Counted from the first letter of the stretch, positions 23,191-35,350 are shown. The stretch: DNA of 64,000 nt from Allium sativum (GCA_030737875.1 CM060919.1:805611160-805675159); one strand, 5' to 3'. Made by a program: numbers and translations. The notes: generated by a model not told the origin, from the letters alone.

Positions 23191-24618
23191 CCAGTATCCG
23201 GACGTCTTCGAGGAAGTGACCAGGCTTCCACCATACCGAGAGATTGAGTTTCATATTGATTTAGTGAAAGATGCCCGACCTATAGCGATGCCACTTCGTC
23301 GTATGGCACCAAGGGAGCAGCGAGAGCTCGGGGTGCAAGTCAGCGATCTTTTGAAGAAGGAATTTATCAGAAGGAGTGTTTCTGAATGGGGAGCACCAGT
23401 TGTGTTTGCTACCAAGGCGGATGGTTCCCTTCGTTTGTGTGTAGACTGCCGCGAGTTGAATAAAGTGACGAGGAAGAACAAGTATCCTCTACCGCGGATA
23501 GATGATTTGTTTGATCAGTTGAGTGGCGCGAGAGTATTTTCCCATTTGGATCTCGCGACAGTTTTCCATCAGCTTAGAGTATAGCTAAAACGACATTTCG
23601 GACGCCGTCTGGATTTTATGAGTGGTTGGTCATGCCGTTTGGGCTGACCAATGCCCCAGCATACTTTGTAGATCTTATGAATAGGGTATTCAGAGGTCAG
23701 TTGAATAAGTTTGTCCTTGTGTTCGTGGATGCTATTTTGGTCTATTTGAGGACAGAGGAAGAACACAAGGAACATTTAAGAATAGTGATGGAGGTGTTGA
23801 GAAAACACCAATTGAAAGAAAAGTTTTCTAAGTGTCACTTCTGGAGGAGAGAAGTGAGATTCTTGGGCCACGTTGTTTCAGAGAATGGTATTGCCATGGA
23901 TCCTGCGAAGGTGGCTACGGTACAAGATTGGTCTACGCCCAAGAATGCAACGGACATAAGAAGTTTCTTGGGATTAGCTGAATATTATCGTAAGTTTATC
24001 CAAGACTTCTCCGAGATAGCAGCACCGTTGACTCAGTTGACCAAGAAGAATCAAGCCTTCGTCTGGGACGAAAGGTGCGAGAATGCATTCAAGAGCCTAA
24101 AGGAAAAGTTGACATGTGCACCAGTGTTAGTCATTCCTAAGGGAAATGAAGAGATGACAGTATATACGGATGCATGTGGCACAGAGATAGGTGCTGTATT
24201 GATGCAAGGAGGTAGGGTTGTAGCTTATGCAAGTCGGCAACTGAAACCGCATGAGAAAAGATACCCTACCCATGACTTGGAATTGGCTCCGATCGTATTC
24301 GCGTTGAAGATGTGGAGACATTATCTTTTGGGAGAAAGATTCGAGTTGTTTACCGATCATAAATCGTTAAAGTATCTTTTCTCTCAAAAGGATCTAAATC
24401 TTCGACAACAAAGGTGGTTAGAATTCTTAGCTTCCTATGATTTCAATATCGCATACACACCAGGAAAGGGCAGTGCGGTAGCTGATGCATTGAGTAGGAG
24501 ACATGCCAGTTTAGGGGCTATGTTTCTAGAATGGAAGCAACTGGAGTACATCACTGGGTATGATTTCAGACCAAAGTGCGAATTGGATCCAGAAATGTTA
24601 GCAAGTTTGATGATCTGA
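23185..24618 (+). pseudogene. Element 1 reverse transcriptase-RNase H
   Basis: The RT N-terminal half (REIEFHIDL, then [20 protein letters not shown], then [11 protein letters not shown]) is open to a stop at 23582. Sequence corresponding to a short block after the HQLRV motif is missing, and the frame changes before [13 protein letters not shown] (23629). The catalytic box reads FVDAILVYL at about 23720, where the family has FVDDILVYS; loss of the second Asp would abolish polymerisation. RNase H keeps YTDACG (24165), [19 protein letters not shown] and [14 protein letters not shown] at 24616 separates it from integrase. Dead enzyme. Confidence 0.93.
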
Positions 24619-24624
24619 CCCACT

Positions 24625-25497
24625 TTGATTGAGCGAATTGGTTCCAGTCAGAGGGACGATCCTAACCTATTGGAAATCATCTCAAAGTTAGAGATGGGAA
24701 TCGAAGAAGAGATGAACATGTATGGGCTTGATCGAGATGGATGGCTTAGGAAGAATGGAAGACTAGTTGTATCCAATGTCAATGGATTGAGAGATGAAGT
24801 GCTTAGAGAATATCATCACTCAAAACTGACTATACACCCCGGTGGTAACAAGATGTATCGAGACATGAAGCAGACCTACTACTGGGAAGGGATGAAAAGA
24901 GACATTGGGAGGTTTATATCCAAAAGCATGAACTACCAGCTAGTAAAAGCTGAGCAAAAGAAGCCTAGTGGTTTGCTACGACCGTTAGAAATTCCAGAAT
25001 GGAAATGGGAACAGGTGTCAATGGATTTCATTGATGGGTTACCAAGGACTAGATCGGGCCATGATAGCATTCGGGTGATTGTGGACCGATTAACTGAGAG
25101 TGCAAGATTTATACCCGTCAAGTCAAACAGGACGGTAGCTAAGTTAGTGGAACTGTATATAAAGTGGGTAGTGAGATTTCATAGAATACCCAAAGGCATT
25201 GTGAGTGACCGAGATCCGTTGTTCACTAGTGGATTTTGGAAGAGCTTACAAGAGGCGTTAGGATCAGAACTACATCTCAGTACCGCGTATCATCCTCAAA
25301 CCGATGGTCAAACAGAGAGGGTGAATCGTATATTAGAAGACCTCTTGAGAGCCTGTGTATTGGATTTTGATGGATCATGGGATGACCATTTGCATCTAGT
25401 AGAGTTTGCATACAATAATAGTTATCAATCCAGTATTGGTATGGCTCCATTTGAAGCTTTGTACTGGAGACCATGCAACTCACCGTCATGTTGGTAG
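24625..25497 (+). pseudogene. Element 1 integrase
   Basis: Same frame as RNase H, after a stop. The N-terminal HHCC zinc finger has its histidine pair (HHSKLTIH), but the Cys pair is lost: the position reads SMNYQLV. The catalytic core keeps the DDE triad in [15 protein letters not shown] and QTERVNR. A TAG ends the frame at 25497. The core ends in the FEALYWRPC region, with a Trp where relatives have Gly. Confidence 0.9.
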
Positions 25498-26069
25498 AAG
25501 ATGGTGAGAAGTTTGTACTTGGACCCGACATGATAAGAGAAACTTCAACTAAGATTAAGATTATCCAACAGCGAATGAAGGCTGCCCAAGATAGGCAGAA
25601 GAGTTATGCTGATAAGAGGAGAAAAGAATTAAAGTTCTCCATTGGCGACTTGGTGTTTGTCAAGATTTCTCCGTTGAAGAGCATGATACGATTTGGTAGG
25701 AGAGGTAAGTTAACACCAAGATTTGTTGGTCCATTCCCAGTTCTTGAGCAAATTGGGAATTTGGCATACAAAGTTGAATTACCAGAGAAGATGGCAGGAG
25801 TTCACAACGTATTTCATGTTTCCCAGTTAAGAAAGTTCGTACACGACCCAAATGTGACTATTTCACCTGATCAGTTGGATGATATCGAAGTTGAACCCGA
25901 GGCGGTTGGGAACCGCAGGCCAATGCATATTGTTGGGAACGATACGAAGCAACTTCGAAGGAAAGCGGTGAACCTAGTCAAAGTTTAGTAGGGCGAGGAT
26001 GAGAATGACTGTACTTGGGAGACAGAGGAGAGCATTAGGAAGACGTATCCAGAACTCTTCGCCTGGTAA
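25473..26069 (+). pseudogene. Element 1 integrase C-terminus with chromodomain-like tail
   Basis: In a shifted frame: the linker with LGPDMIRETS and [14 protein letters not shown], the GPF/Y-type module ([11 protein letters not shown], then NVFHVSQLRK), then after two stops at 25986-25991 a short tail ENDCTWETEESIRKTYPELF ending at 26067-26069. Known: this E..TWE.E..(M/I)R..YP.LF ending is the degenerate chromodomain of plant chromoviruses, which biases insertion into heterochromatin. This supports placement in the Tekay/Del-like group. Confidence 0.85.
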
Positions 26070-26204
26070 GATTTCAGTTTCGATTTAGTCTTTCTGCATG
26101 CTAGGATAGGTTTGTTTTACTTGTTTTTCATGATTGATTGTTGTTTATGGCTGGTAGGCATGCGGGATCCTTTATATGTTGTGGGTTAAGGAATTTCGGG
26201 GACG

Positions 26205-26225
26205 AAATTTCTTAAGGGGAGAGAG
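26205..26225 (+). other. Polypurine tract region of element 1
   Basis: AAGGGGAGAGAG directly before the 3' LTR, following a cggggacgaaatttc phrase shared with elements 2 and 3. Confidence 0.8.
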
Positions 26226-28793
26226 TGTAACGACCCGCATTCTACGCATCACAGGATCGTAGAATATTTATTTCTTTCACATACGAAGTCGTATGGTCAT
26301 GTAACTTTGGTAGATGACTAATGAGGTCATTTCCCATGTTCATGATTTTTCCCGATTTTTAAATGACCGTTTTGCCCCTAGCTAATCTTGTTTTGGCCAT
26401 AACTTTTTATTGGAAAGGAGTTTTAACCTAAAACCACTTCCACTGGCTCCGGATGATGGTTTACAATTCCGTAGAGTGGTCACATTAGCCAAACGGACTC
26501 ATTGTTTGGGAGATATGGCTGAAACAAGTTTCAGATGGTGAAAAACAGCTTAATTGGGCTTAACCGGGTGATTAACAGCTAGGCCCAATGGGGGATTTCG
26601 GGATTAGAGGTATTTAAGGGCTGCTAGGGTTAGGATTTCGGTTTTTCACTTATTTTCCAGCCGCCACAAACCCTCTCTTCAACCTAACAATGGCCTCCAA
26701 CATCTAAGAACACCTCTAATCACTTCTTAATCAGGTTTTGGCTTAAAATACATCAAACTAAGGAGGAATAGCGCCAAAGCAAGGTTATAGCTGCTGTGTT
26801 GCATTGGGAACAACGCTATAACAGTAGATTATTTCATATCTAAAGTTCATTTGTGGCCAAGGTGAGTGATTTGCATAGTTCCTCACTAATTATGGTTAAT
26901 TAAGGGTAATTAGTGTTGATTAGCGAATTTATACACTAATAAATTCTAGAAAAATATTTATAAATTCTTAAATGATGTTTTAGACCTCTGTTAGAAACTT
27001 GGGTTAATTTGGTTAAGTTTTGATAACCCTATCATTAACTATGCTGGAACATGCTTAAGGGAAAATATGGGATTTTGGGTATGTTTGATCCGTTTTGCAT
27101 GCTATGATTGTTGTTTTGCTGTTTGTGGATGATTATACATGTTGCTATGGCAGTATGGTATGCTTTTTGATTGCCTAGAAGTGTTAGATTAGTCGAAAAC
27201 GCCGTCGTATGGCGTAAAGCAGCCGCTGGAAAGTTGCAGGAAATATGCAGGGGTTTCAGACCGGATCGGATCAGATCATTGGGCTCGGATCGGATAGGAG
27301 AACCGGGCAGGTGGACCTGATTCGGATTGGAACTTAGCATAAGAGGCTTGGCGAGAAGGAAGGCCATTTGCTTAGAGTTGGAGTTGGGCAGGGGATCGGA
27401 TCGGAGAGACTAACAGGGGATCGGATCGGAAATAAGGGCGTGGGGATCGGATCGGACTAGAGCCAGGGAGCGGGATTGGATCGGAGGACCAAGCTTGGAG
27501 CTGGAGTTGGAGAAAAGCACCGGATCGGATCGGGATATCTAGGAGGGAGAAACCACTGAACCAGGTATAGGGCATCCGAACCGAACCAGAGCTGGATTAC
27601 TGAACCGAGGAGGAATGGAGCACTGATCAAGGCATAAGCCAGGACCACCGAACCGAACCGGGTCGGGACTACCGAACCGAACCAAATGTGTACTTTTACC
27701 TCATCGTGACGACTCTTTTGAAGATCAACTCCAATTCGACCAAAGCCCGAGATGCAAAGGAGGTCCAAATGAGGAGCTTTGACTCGGGATCCAAATGGGA
27801 ACTAATGAGTGAGCTTCATGATTGGGCTTTGTTGTGGGACGTGTGCTAAGGGGTTGTCGATGTCTATAACTTTGCATCACTATGTGTAGGGGGTACGTGA
27901 ACGGATTCAGGGCCACAGTGGCCTAGGTACGACTAAAGAGCTATAGACCAATGAAGTGGGGTCATTTGTAAAGATTTTGTCATGACTCCGTGTGGTGAGC
28001 TTGGTAGTAGAGTAGTTGTACAGGTTGAACTCCGTCACTACTTCGATGGGTCTAGTGATTGAAGTGGTGGACATCGTATGCTTTACGCACAAAGTGAGAG
28101 ATGTGAGGATGGTTGCTATGCTTGATTTGTTGCCATCATTATGAGATGCACACCCCCACCCCCATTATCTTTACACCATTTATTCAGTGGCACCTTAGAG
28201 AATTGTACGGTATGTAGTGCTAACTCTTTGGTTGCAGGTCCAGGTTCAGGTATGGTTTAGTATCCCTGTTATTGTTCTGTTTAGCTGCTTATCGCTCATA
28301 CCATACTTTTTGTCTGACCCAGAGTTTTATGTCTCTTCTTATTACTCTGGGTGCTCTCACGAGAAGACTAGAGACAGGTTAGCTGATGATGCACGAGTGG
28401 CCATACCAGAGACGAGCAGGATGCTTCCACGTATGATACATATATAGATATTCTCTCGGTGTCGCTGCTGGTCACTACTTTGGGCATTAGTAGTGCACTC
28501 TTCCTCTCATTTGGTCAGAGACAGTAATTTGAAAAGTTGTAATAAGCTGTATTTAGACTTCCGCTACTCTGATGTTGATGTTTGTTTTAGTTATCAGCTT
28601 ATGCACTGTCTCGCCTGTTTTATGTCAAGTACATTATTATTATATTTTGTTCCATGCGTTGTGAGACATTCTACAGGTTTTCGATTAGATCATCCTCTTC
28701 TTTCCTTTCTTTGGCGACCGTTCTGTGCTAGTTGGGCATGTGTACAACGCACTTTCGAAGGAAATGTCGGCTGGTGCGGGGCGGGCCGTCACA
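26226..28793 (+). repeat. 3' LTR of gypsy element 1
   Basis: 2568 bp with intact TGTAACGACC start and ...CCGTCACA end; partner of 18951-21514. Confidence 0.95.
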
Positions 28794-28798
28794 CTACC

Positions 28799-29980
28799 TC
28801 TATATAAGAAATACACCACTTGAACCAACTAAGCACCTGGTTTTAAAATTTTAATACTGACTATTAGACATTATTTATTAACTATTACTTAATTATTGAA
28901 TTATAAACTATAAATATAACTTTATAATAATTAAATTTCATTATTAGTTAATGATTATTAGATATTAATCTTAATTATTTAAAATTAATTACTAAAAGTT
29001 AATAATTAATGGTACTACTTATTTATTAACGATTAACTATAAGTAGTTGTTTTATCAATGCGTGAGAGAAGAAAATTACATGTGAAAGCCTGTAAATGGG
29101 CATGGATATAATAAGTAGTTTTGACCGCTAATTTTATTACAATTAAATATTAAAAAAAACTATGAATGTTTTTTTTGTTAATAAATAAATTTGGATATTT
29201 TGAAATCATCGAGCAAAACCGGACCAGAATAAGTATTAAGATTTGTAGCGTAATGTTTATTTATTTCTCTAAAATTAATATATTAACAAGTTACCAATTA
29301 TTAGTTATTAATTATTAATTACTAACTAGATTTATTAATTATTAACTACATATATTTATTATTTAGTGTAATTAATAAATATTAACTATAAGTTACAAAT
29401 TATTAACAATTAATTATTTAGTAATTATTAATTAATCAATACTAGCTATTGAACTTTATTTATTATTAATAGTAATTATTTATTTTTATGATTATTAATT
29501 ATATATTAATCTATTTGATTAATTATTATTACCTCTTATTTATATTTTATAGTAATTAATAATTAATCAGTACTAACTATTGAATATTATTTACTTTTTA
29601 TAGTAGTTATTTATTATTAATATATGATTAACATTAATTATTTAAAATTTATATTTACTTATTATTTACTAAGTAAAAACAAAAATTTAAAAAATTCTAT
29701 AAATAATAAATATTAACGTCCTTTTCAAATCTCTTGAAAAACTACTGTAAAAATAGCGTCAAAATTTTGATGATGGTAAACAACCTCTATTTGCTACGGA
29801 ATTTAGCGTTGTTTTTTTATGACGGTAAAGCGCTGCAATTTCCAATGATTTAGCGACATAAATTTGATTCGACGGTAACAATTTAAAATAAGTTGGCATA
29901 TAAAATCCAAAATAGTATCCCTTACAAAATCCACGAAAATTCGTCGTTAATTTGCGATGGAACTTTCCGCTGCTAAAAAT
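28799..29980. other. CACTA interior, right part: AT-rich degenerate repeats
   Basis: From about 28850 to 29700 the DNA is almost entirely permutations of 'attaattatta' and 'actaactat' words, a decayed low-complexity array. From 29700 to 29980 the CACTA subterminal region contains several 'gcgtc/gcgac/ggtaa' motifs. No ORF is credible. Confidence 0.55.
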
Positions 29981-30010
29981 TTGCCGCTATATACAGCTTT
30001 TCCTGTAGTG

Positions 30011-30229
30011 GTCGATGAATATGTTATATATTTTAGTCGAAAGGATTGCTCGAAACTAATGATTATGTTTGATTTAAAAGGCAGATGATGCCCCTTACTC
30101 CCACAAACGAGTCCTCCAATCTGAAGGGAAAGGAGTAATGGTGTCATATGTCCTTACCTAACAATGGGGGTTAACCTGTTCATTCCATGTAGCGACGAGT
30201 TCAAGGGTTTTGCCTAAGCTAACCGAGGA
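30011..30229. other. Unassigned DNA between CACTA and the giant LTR
   Basis: About 220 bp, presumably the sequence interrupted by CACTA. Continues 14831-15180 if the CACTA element is removed. No domain recognised. Confidence 0.3.
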
Positions 30230-32960
30230 AAGGCTATTTCCATATTTAACTATTTAAATAGTGATTTAGAGATTTAAATGGTCATTTAATTAATTATATT
30301 GAATATTAAACTAATATAAATAATAGAATAACATATTTAATTTCCAAAATAGTTGGAAATAGATGTGAATTGGATTATTTATAAGAATCAACTCAGTTTA
30401 GAACTAAATTGTAATAACGAATATGTTTAATAAACGAAGTTTGAACGTATTAATTATATCATAATTATAATCGAGCTCGTAATGGCATGGTAGTTCGTAA
30501 TATTGAGTTTTGAACTTCAATTGAATATACAGAATCCGTTTTAAGTCAGATTTCTATGTAACAAGAAACGTTTGGATCTGTTGAACGATGTTTTTCTAGT
30601 GAAAGAGAAAATCAAGATTTCGTCTACTAGATTGTAAGTTATGTCCAAATCAAATTTTAAAATAGTTGCTACGGAATTCGTTTATAATTTATAACGATTT
30701 ATTTATATTATAAAAGGATTTTTAATATAAATGGAATATCGATTTAACTTGGATTTGAGAATATCGAGTTATAAATCCAAGTGTGTTTATTTTATAGTTG
30801 TATGATATTCTATGTGAATATATACTATAATACTAATTTATTAATATTAAATAAAATTGTTTTTAAATATATTAATATTTAAAAGGGTTTATTTAGACCT
30901 TAGAAAATAGCTATTTTGCAAACGAACTCTATTTTTGATGAAATTAATTTTGTTGGATCCGGAATATTAAATTATTGTTAGATTTCAATTTTCGTAATTT
31001 TTGGAGTCAGTATGTGGCCGTATGGGATTTTAATGTGAAAAACAGTCGATAATTTGACTTTAAAAATATGTTGTGTGAGTAAACGGATTCGAAGTTCGAT
31101 AAAACAAATTTCGTTAGGTCCATAATTTCAAATTATAGGTGTGTGTCCATTTTCATCGAAATTGGGTATCGTATGTGGCCTCAAGAATTTTTAAACAACG
31201 AATTAAGCTAACAACTTAATATAAATTAATATAAAAATTCGAAGCTTCCCTGGTAAGCTACCCTAACCTATAAATACACACCCATACTCTCCTAACCTAA
31301 ATTCATTTTCTATGGTCAATGTGTTTTTCACGCCGCCACCAATTCTTTTCAACAGAAAGGAAATTATCTTCAAAAAAAGTTCTAAAATCAAATATAAATC
31401 TGTAAATCCTGAAATAATTATATTTGGATTCGCATGGCAACCCTCTTCAACCTCATGTCAATTTTCAGTTTCCATTTTTATTTGCTGGAATTAAGCAACA
31501 GTGGGAGTTCGTGAGCTGGGGTTCGCGATCTAGAAGTCTAGAAGCATGTATGCACATCGCAAGTACTATTTTTGGATTCATCAATGTAAATCGCGTCTAG
31601 TATGTGAGTTGTATGGGGATCGGCTGAAATTTCGTTCGCTCTAATGATAAACAGCAGACCTAGGGTTCACGAAAATGATGAGACAATGCAATCAATCCGG
31701 GTATAGATGTTATATTTGAGATCCTAGAAGGATTTGGCATCTTCATGATTTTTCTTTGAAGGTTCCGTGCATTTTGTTTCCGTGAGTCCACTGTAGCGTT
31801 GGACTGGGTGGTCAACGCGGTGGTGAGAGGGAAAGGTGTGCAGTAGACAGCGTTGGGTAAATATTGAGGAGGTTTTGAAGGGGAGAACGTTCGTATTTTT
31901 GGTTTGTATTGTTATCAAGTATTGATGAAGGGAGGGTGATCCTGTAACACCCCACCTCCGCCAGGGTCACTCTTGCAAGTACACTAGCTTTGGAGGGGTG
32001 TTGGACAAGGTAAACATGCATGAAGATATCACAAGACAGAACATATGAGTAAAACAGAGTAAATAAATCAGCGGATAAAATTACTATTTCAAAACCATAG
32101 TCAAGTTACATCAAAGTACTTAGTCATTATTTTCCAACTACTACAAGTCTAGAAACATAAACTGAAAACTGGAAATAACATAAAGTAAACTATCCCCAAA
32201 GTAGACGTGGTAAAGCCATAGCGAGCTCAAGTCCAAACCGTACATGAGCTATCCAGAAAGATCCAAGCTAGGTGCAAGTGTTCCCACCTTGAGAACCTGG
32301 GGGGGGGAACGGAAGAAAAGAGGCGAAAGGAAAGCAGGTCAGTCAAAAAGACTGGTAAGTCCTACCTACTATTAGTATAAAAACTAATAAAGTTAACTGG
32401 ACATGTAAAACAGAGAAGAAACATAGGATGATAACTGGCATGGTGAAAAGTTAACAAGAGTGTCATCGCATATACAAGGTTAAGTTGCACCAAGTGTACT
32501 AGTATTCTAATCCATGTCAAGTATAAACAAGAAATGATCCCTTAGCCCAATATTGGCCCAAACTCATGAGATGACCTCAATCAAGGTCCAACTACTCGGT
32601 CTAGTCGATCGGCTCCCTATAAGCCTAACTCATCGTGTATCGGTGTCATACGGCTTAATCATGGAATGTAGTTAACTGTGCAAGGTCCACCCTAGGGTGT
32701 ATCCAGTCCTAGGGTGTAAACCACAGACACAAAACAAGCACGCATAGTCTAAACCTACCGGTGCCCATGTTCAACTCCGGACTTAATGTGCACGACCATG
32801 GTCCGCCTGAACTTAACTGGTGCACCATTCAGTCGTCTCTCTTTGGTCTCTTACAATCAGCCCAGTAATCGTACCCCACCCTAGCCTAGTCCCTAGGGTA
32901 TCGTTGATACATCCAAGACGGTTACTGCTGAAAAGGACCACGTAACTAGGATTTCAAATG

Positions 32961-33147
32961 GGTTAAGTGTGGTTAACCCTATCCTAACCATGTATCGAGT
33001 TGGTTAAGTGTGTCCAAGAAATTCATGACTTAACCCTGTCAATACATCATGTTCAACTGGTTAAGTGTATTCAAGTAGTCCATGACTTAACCCTACCAAT
33101 CCATCGTGTTTAATTGGTTAAGTATTCAAGTGGTCCATGACTTAACT
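32961..33147 (-). repeat. Three tandem hairpin units with GGTTAAGT/ACTTAACC stems
   Basis: Units at 33002-33035, 33059-33092 and 33116-33147, each with 8-bp complementary arms (the last has one mismatch here but not in the right LTR) around 16-18 nt loops. Unit spacing is about 57 bp. An extra GGTTAAGT and a palindromic GGTTAACC lie at 32961-32978. Confidence 0.8.
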
Positions 33148-33192
33148 CTACCATGTGGCATTAATTAATTTAATGCACCCCAACCTCTCACA

Positions 33193-33372
33193 TTAGACTT
33201 TGTTGTGGTTACTAGTTAAGCCGGGCGGGTCCGGGTAGCTTTACACCACAACCTAGTCTAACCTCGGGTTTTAAGTGCGGTATGACCAACTACTCACATT
33301 GGGTCCTATTGTTTGTAGCCACTAGTTAAGCCGGGCGGTTCCGGGTAGATTTATGCTACAAACTCAACCCAA
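33193..33372 (-). other. Two tandem stem-loops with conserved CG-rich loop (element 2, left LTR)
   Basis: Hairpin 1 (33372-33299, element orientation): outer stem TTGGGT/ACCCAA and inner stem GTTTGTAGC/GCTACAAAC. Hairpin 2 (33261-33193): outer TTAGAC/GTCTAA, inner GTTGTGGT/ACCACAAC. Loops contain CCCGGAACCGCCCGGC and CCCGGACCCGCCCGGC. Homologous to 48514-48707 in element 3 with compensatory stem changes. The right LTR has the same pair at 41199-41378. Confidence 0.8.
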
Positions 33373-34291
33373 CCTCGAGTTGGCCACTTTCATGTTTTCT
33401 ACATGTCATGTCCACGTTCATGTTTTCAAGCATAATCACATGTCATATTTTCAAGTCATGTTTCATGTCATTTAAGTTTACCCATAACGTAACCCCATCG
33501 CACGTAAGTTCGCATCAACACAAATAGATCAAAAGGGGGAACATAAGAATATGACAAGATGGCAAAGGCTATCACAAGTTAGACATGGTGATATTTGAGG
33601 CAAAAGGGGTTCAACATACTAGCACATGGCATTATTTGCCTCAAAACATGTATGACATCAACTTAGCAAATAAGTGATAACATGGTCATAGTTAACATAG
33701 GGTGATAACTTGTGATTAGCATATAGTTCAAGATCATATGCGAGTTAACATCAAGGTCATGAGAGGATCTATGTTGCATTATGCATAACTACCAAGTTCT
33801 ATGTTGCATTATGCATAACCACCAAATAAAGCTCATAGCTTTCTACCCAAAAATCAAGGTGATAGTCTCATAATCATAGATCAAAAGAGTCATGAATAGA
33901 TCTATGCATAAAATGATAGATCTAAGGTAAACATTATACGTAAGCCCAATTTCAACTTGCAACATGTCACATTTAAGTTCATAGTTTAAATCTAAGAGTA
34001 GAATAGGGCTTACAAAGCTTGGCTAAGAAGACTAGAACAAAATAAAACAAGATTGAGATGAAGCCACACTAGAAATCCCCAAATGAATATAAGCTCCAAG
34101 TTGTCTTGAGAAATAAGAAGCTCCTTTGATTTGTATGAAGAAAGATGGCTCTTTTACTAGCTTAGAACACTCAAGCTTTCATGAAGAAGATGGAGGCCAT
34201 GTTATGAAGATGGAGGCCATGATCAAGGAGCATTTTGGCATGACCTAGTTGTAGGATTGATTTGTGGTGATTTAGGGTAGGGTTTAGGGTG

Positions 34292-34299
34292 TTTTTATA
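34292..34299 (-). promoter_or_regulatory. Putative TATA box of element 2 LTR
   Basis: TATAAAAA on the minus strand, followed 7 bp downstream by a telo-box AAACCCTA. Same in the right LTR at 42298-42305. Confidence 0.6.
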
Positions 34300-34432
34300 G
34301 GTGTAGAGACTAGTTTAGGCCATAGGATTAACCCTAATTCAGATCTGAGCCATCAAATCACGTCACAAGCCAACAAAACAAGACCCAGGAGCCAAAACAG
34401 GTGCACCAGGTCAAACTGGCCCGACCACCCAG

Positions 34433-34506
34433 GTCGACAGGGGTGTCGACTGGATAGTCGACACCAACTGGGGCGTGTCGACTCCCAAGTCGACTCCCCA
34501 GTCGAC
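34433..34506 (-). repeat. Array of six GTCGAC palindromes in element 2 LTR
   Basis: Six GTCGAC words within 74 bp at irregular spacing, about 130 bp upstream of the TATA box in element orientation. The right LTR has six at 42439-42512. Element 3 has nine or ten at the equivalent place. Confidence 0.9.
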
Positions 34507-34513
34507 TTGGGGG

Positions 34514-34538
34514 CTGGGCGGGAAACTTTCCCGCCCAG
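34514..34538. promoter_or_regulatory. Perfect 12-bp inverted repeat containing two E2F-like sites
   Basis: CTGGGCGGGAAA, one C, then TTTCCCGCCCAG. Each arm contains TTTCCCGC, which fits the E2F consensus TTTSSCGC. Identical copy at 42520-42544 in the other LTR. A related imperfect palindrome is present in element 3. Confidence 0.6.
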
Positions 34539-35350
34539 TCTGTTTGGCTCCAGATTTGAAATTTGAACTGTTTTTGAACTTGAATTTTTCTGAAAACTTT
34601 GACGGGCCATAACTTGGTCATACGGACTCCGATTCTTGAAAACTCGGACTCTATTTCGCGTATTTTTCCTAGACGAACGCAATGATACAGCCCGTTTCCC
34701 TTGATTCAGATTTTAACATTTAATTTTGCCTTGATTTACGTTATAACATGTTATTCAAAATACGGGTTGTTACATTCTCCCCACCTTAAAGGATTTCGTC
34801 CCCGAAATCTTCAAGTTAGGAAGAACATATCCTACCATCCATCATCCATCTACTCAAAACATCATCCACGAGCAGTCATTGTCCTTAAAAGATTCTAAAT
34901 GTTGTATGATCATATGCGAAAGATGTGTGTATATGTACTTATATAATGCGAAAATCAGGCGGTTACTGATTCAGTAAACCTCCTTAATGCAAAGTATGTT
35001 AGTGAAATGAGTCCATATGTATGCAAGTTCCTAACATAATTCATAATCTCTACATGAGTGCACATAACATTCATCCATATGCAACATCCATGTGATAGCA
35101 TAACAAGTTTCAGCCATGAATAAGTATAAGCACTCATGCATATGCAATATGAAAGTGTGTGAGCCGGTCTTAGTGCCTAATGTGTATCATGCATCCACGA
35201 GTATCCACTTGCAAACACTTGCAACCACTTGCAAACATCAAGCATAACATGTTTCAAATACATGTTTCATCCAAAGGGTTTCTACCTAAGGTTCTCATGA
35301 CAAGGTTAACGAGATAACAAGATAAACATGGATAACAAAAGAAAGATATG

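Larger units (their letters stand above)
18951..28793 (+). mobile_element. Ty3/gypsy element 1 (chromovirus, Tekay-like), complete with LTRs
   Basis: 9.8-kb element with LTRs at 18951-21514 and 26226-28793, an initiator-Met PBS and a gag-pol ending in a chromodomain-like tail. Flanks CTACC (18946-18950) and CTACC (28794-28798) form a perfect target duplication within the CACTA element. The 5' LTR starts TATAACGACC instead of TGTAACGACC. The first 310 bp of the two LTRs differ at roughly 18 positions by eye (about 6%), making it the oldest of the three full-length gypsy elements here. Coding sequence has frameshifts, stops and catalytic-site changes, so it is non-autonomous. Confidence 0.96.
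15181..30010. mobile_element. CACTA-type DNA transposon, split by gypsy element 1
   Basis: The left end begins CACTACAAGAAGAAACTGTG. The right end, complemented, begins CACTACAGGAAAAGCTGTAT. Both continue into a tatagc(ag)cggca phrase, giving terminal inverted repeats of about 30 bp with a few mismatches. The flanking triplets are ATC (15178-15180) and GTC (30011-30013), a 3-bp duplication with one mismatch. Subterminal DNA at both ends carries repeated 'gcgacgg' and 'gcgg' motifs, as is usual for CACTA elements. After removing gypsy element 1 about 5.0 kb remains. No transposase domain was recognised, so it is probably non-autonomous. Orientation cannot be fixed. Confidence 0.82.
31943..34774 (-). 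repeat. 3' LTR of element 2 (left copy)
   Basis: 2832 bp. In element orientation: TGTAACAACCCG start; E2F-like palindrome and GTCGAC array; TATAAAAA at 34299-34292; telo-box AAACCCTA at 34285-34278; tandem stem-loops (33372-33193); GGTTAAGT/ACTTAACC units (33147-32961); end ...GGGGTGTTACA. Confidence 0.95.

Noticed and set aside
34270..34291. Interstitial telomere repeat (TTTAGGG words)
   Set aside because: Only two or three imperfect units; better read as a telo-box by the LTR promoter.
34353..34682. Minus-strand ORF of 109 codons, repeated at 42359-42694
   Set aside because: It spans the GTCGAC array and E2F-like palindrome of the element 2 U3. Its Ser/Thr/Arg pattern is a translation of the repeat, and it lies upstream of the TATA box.
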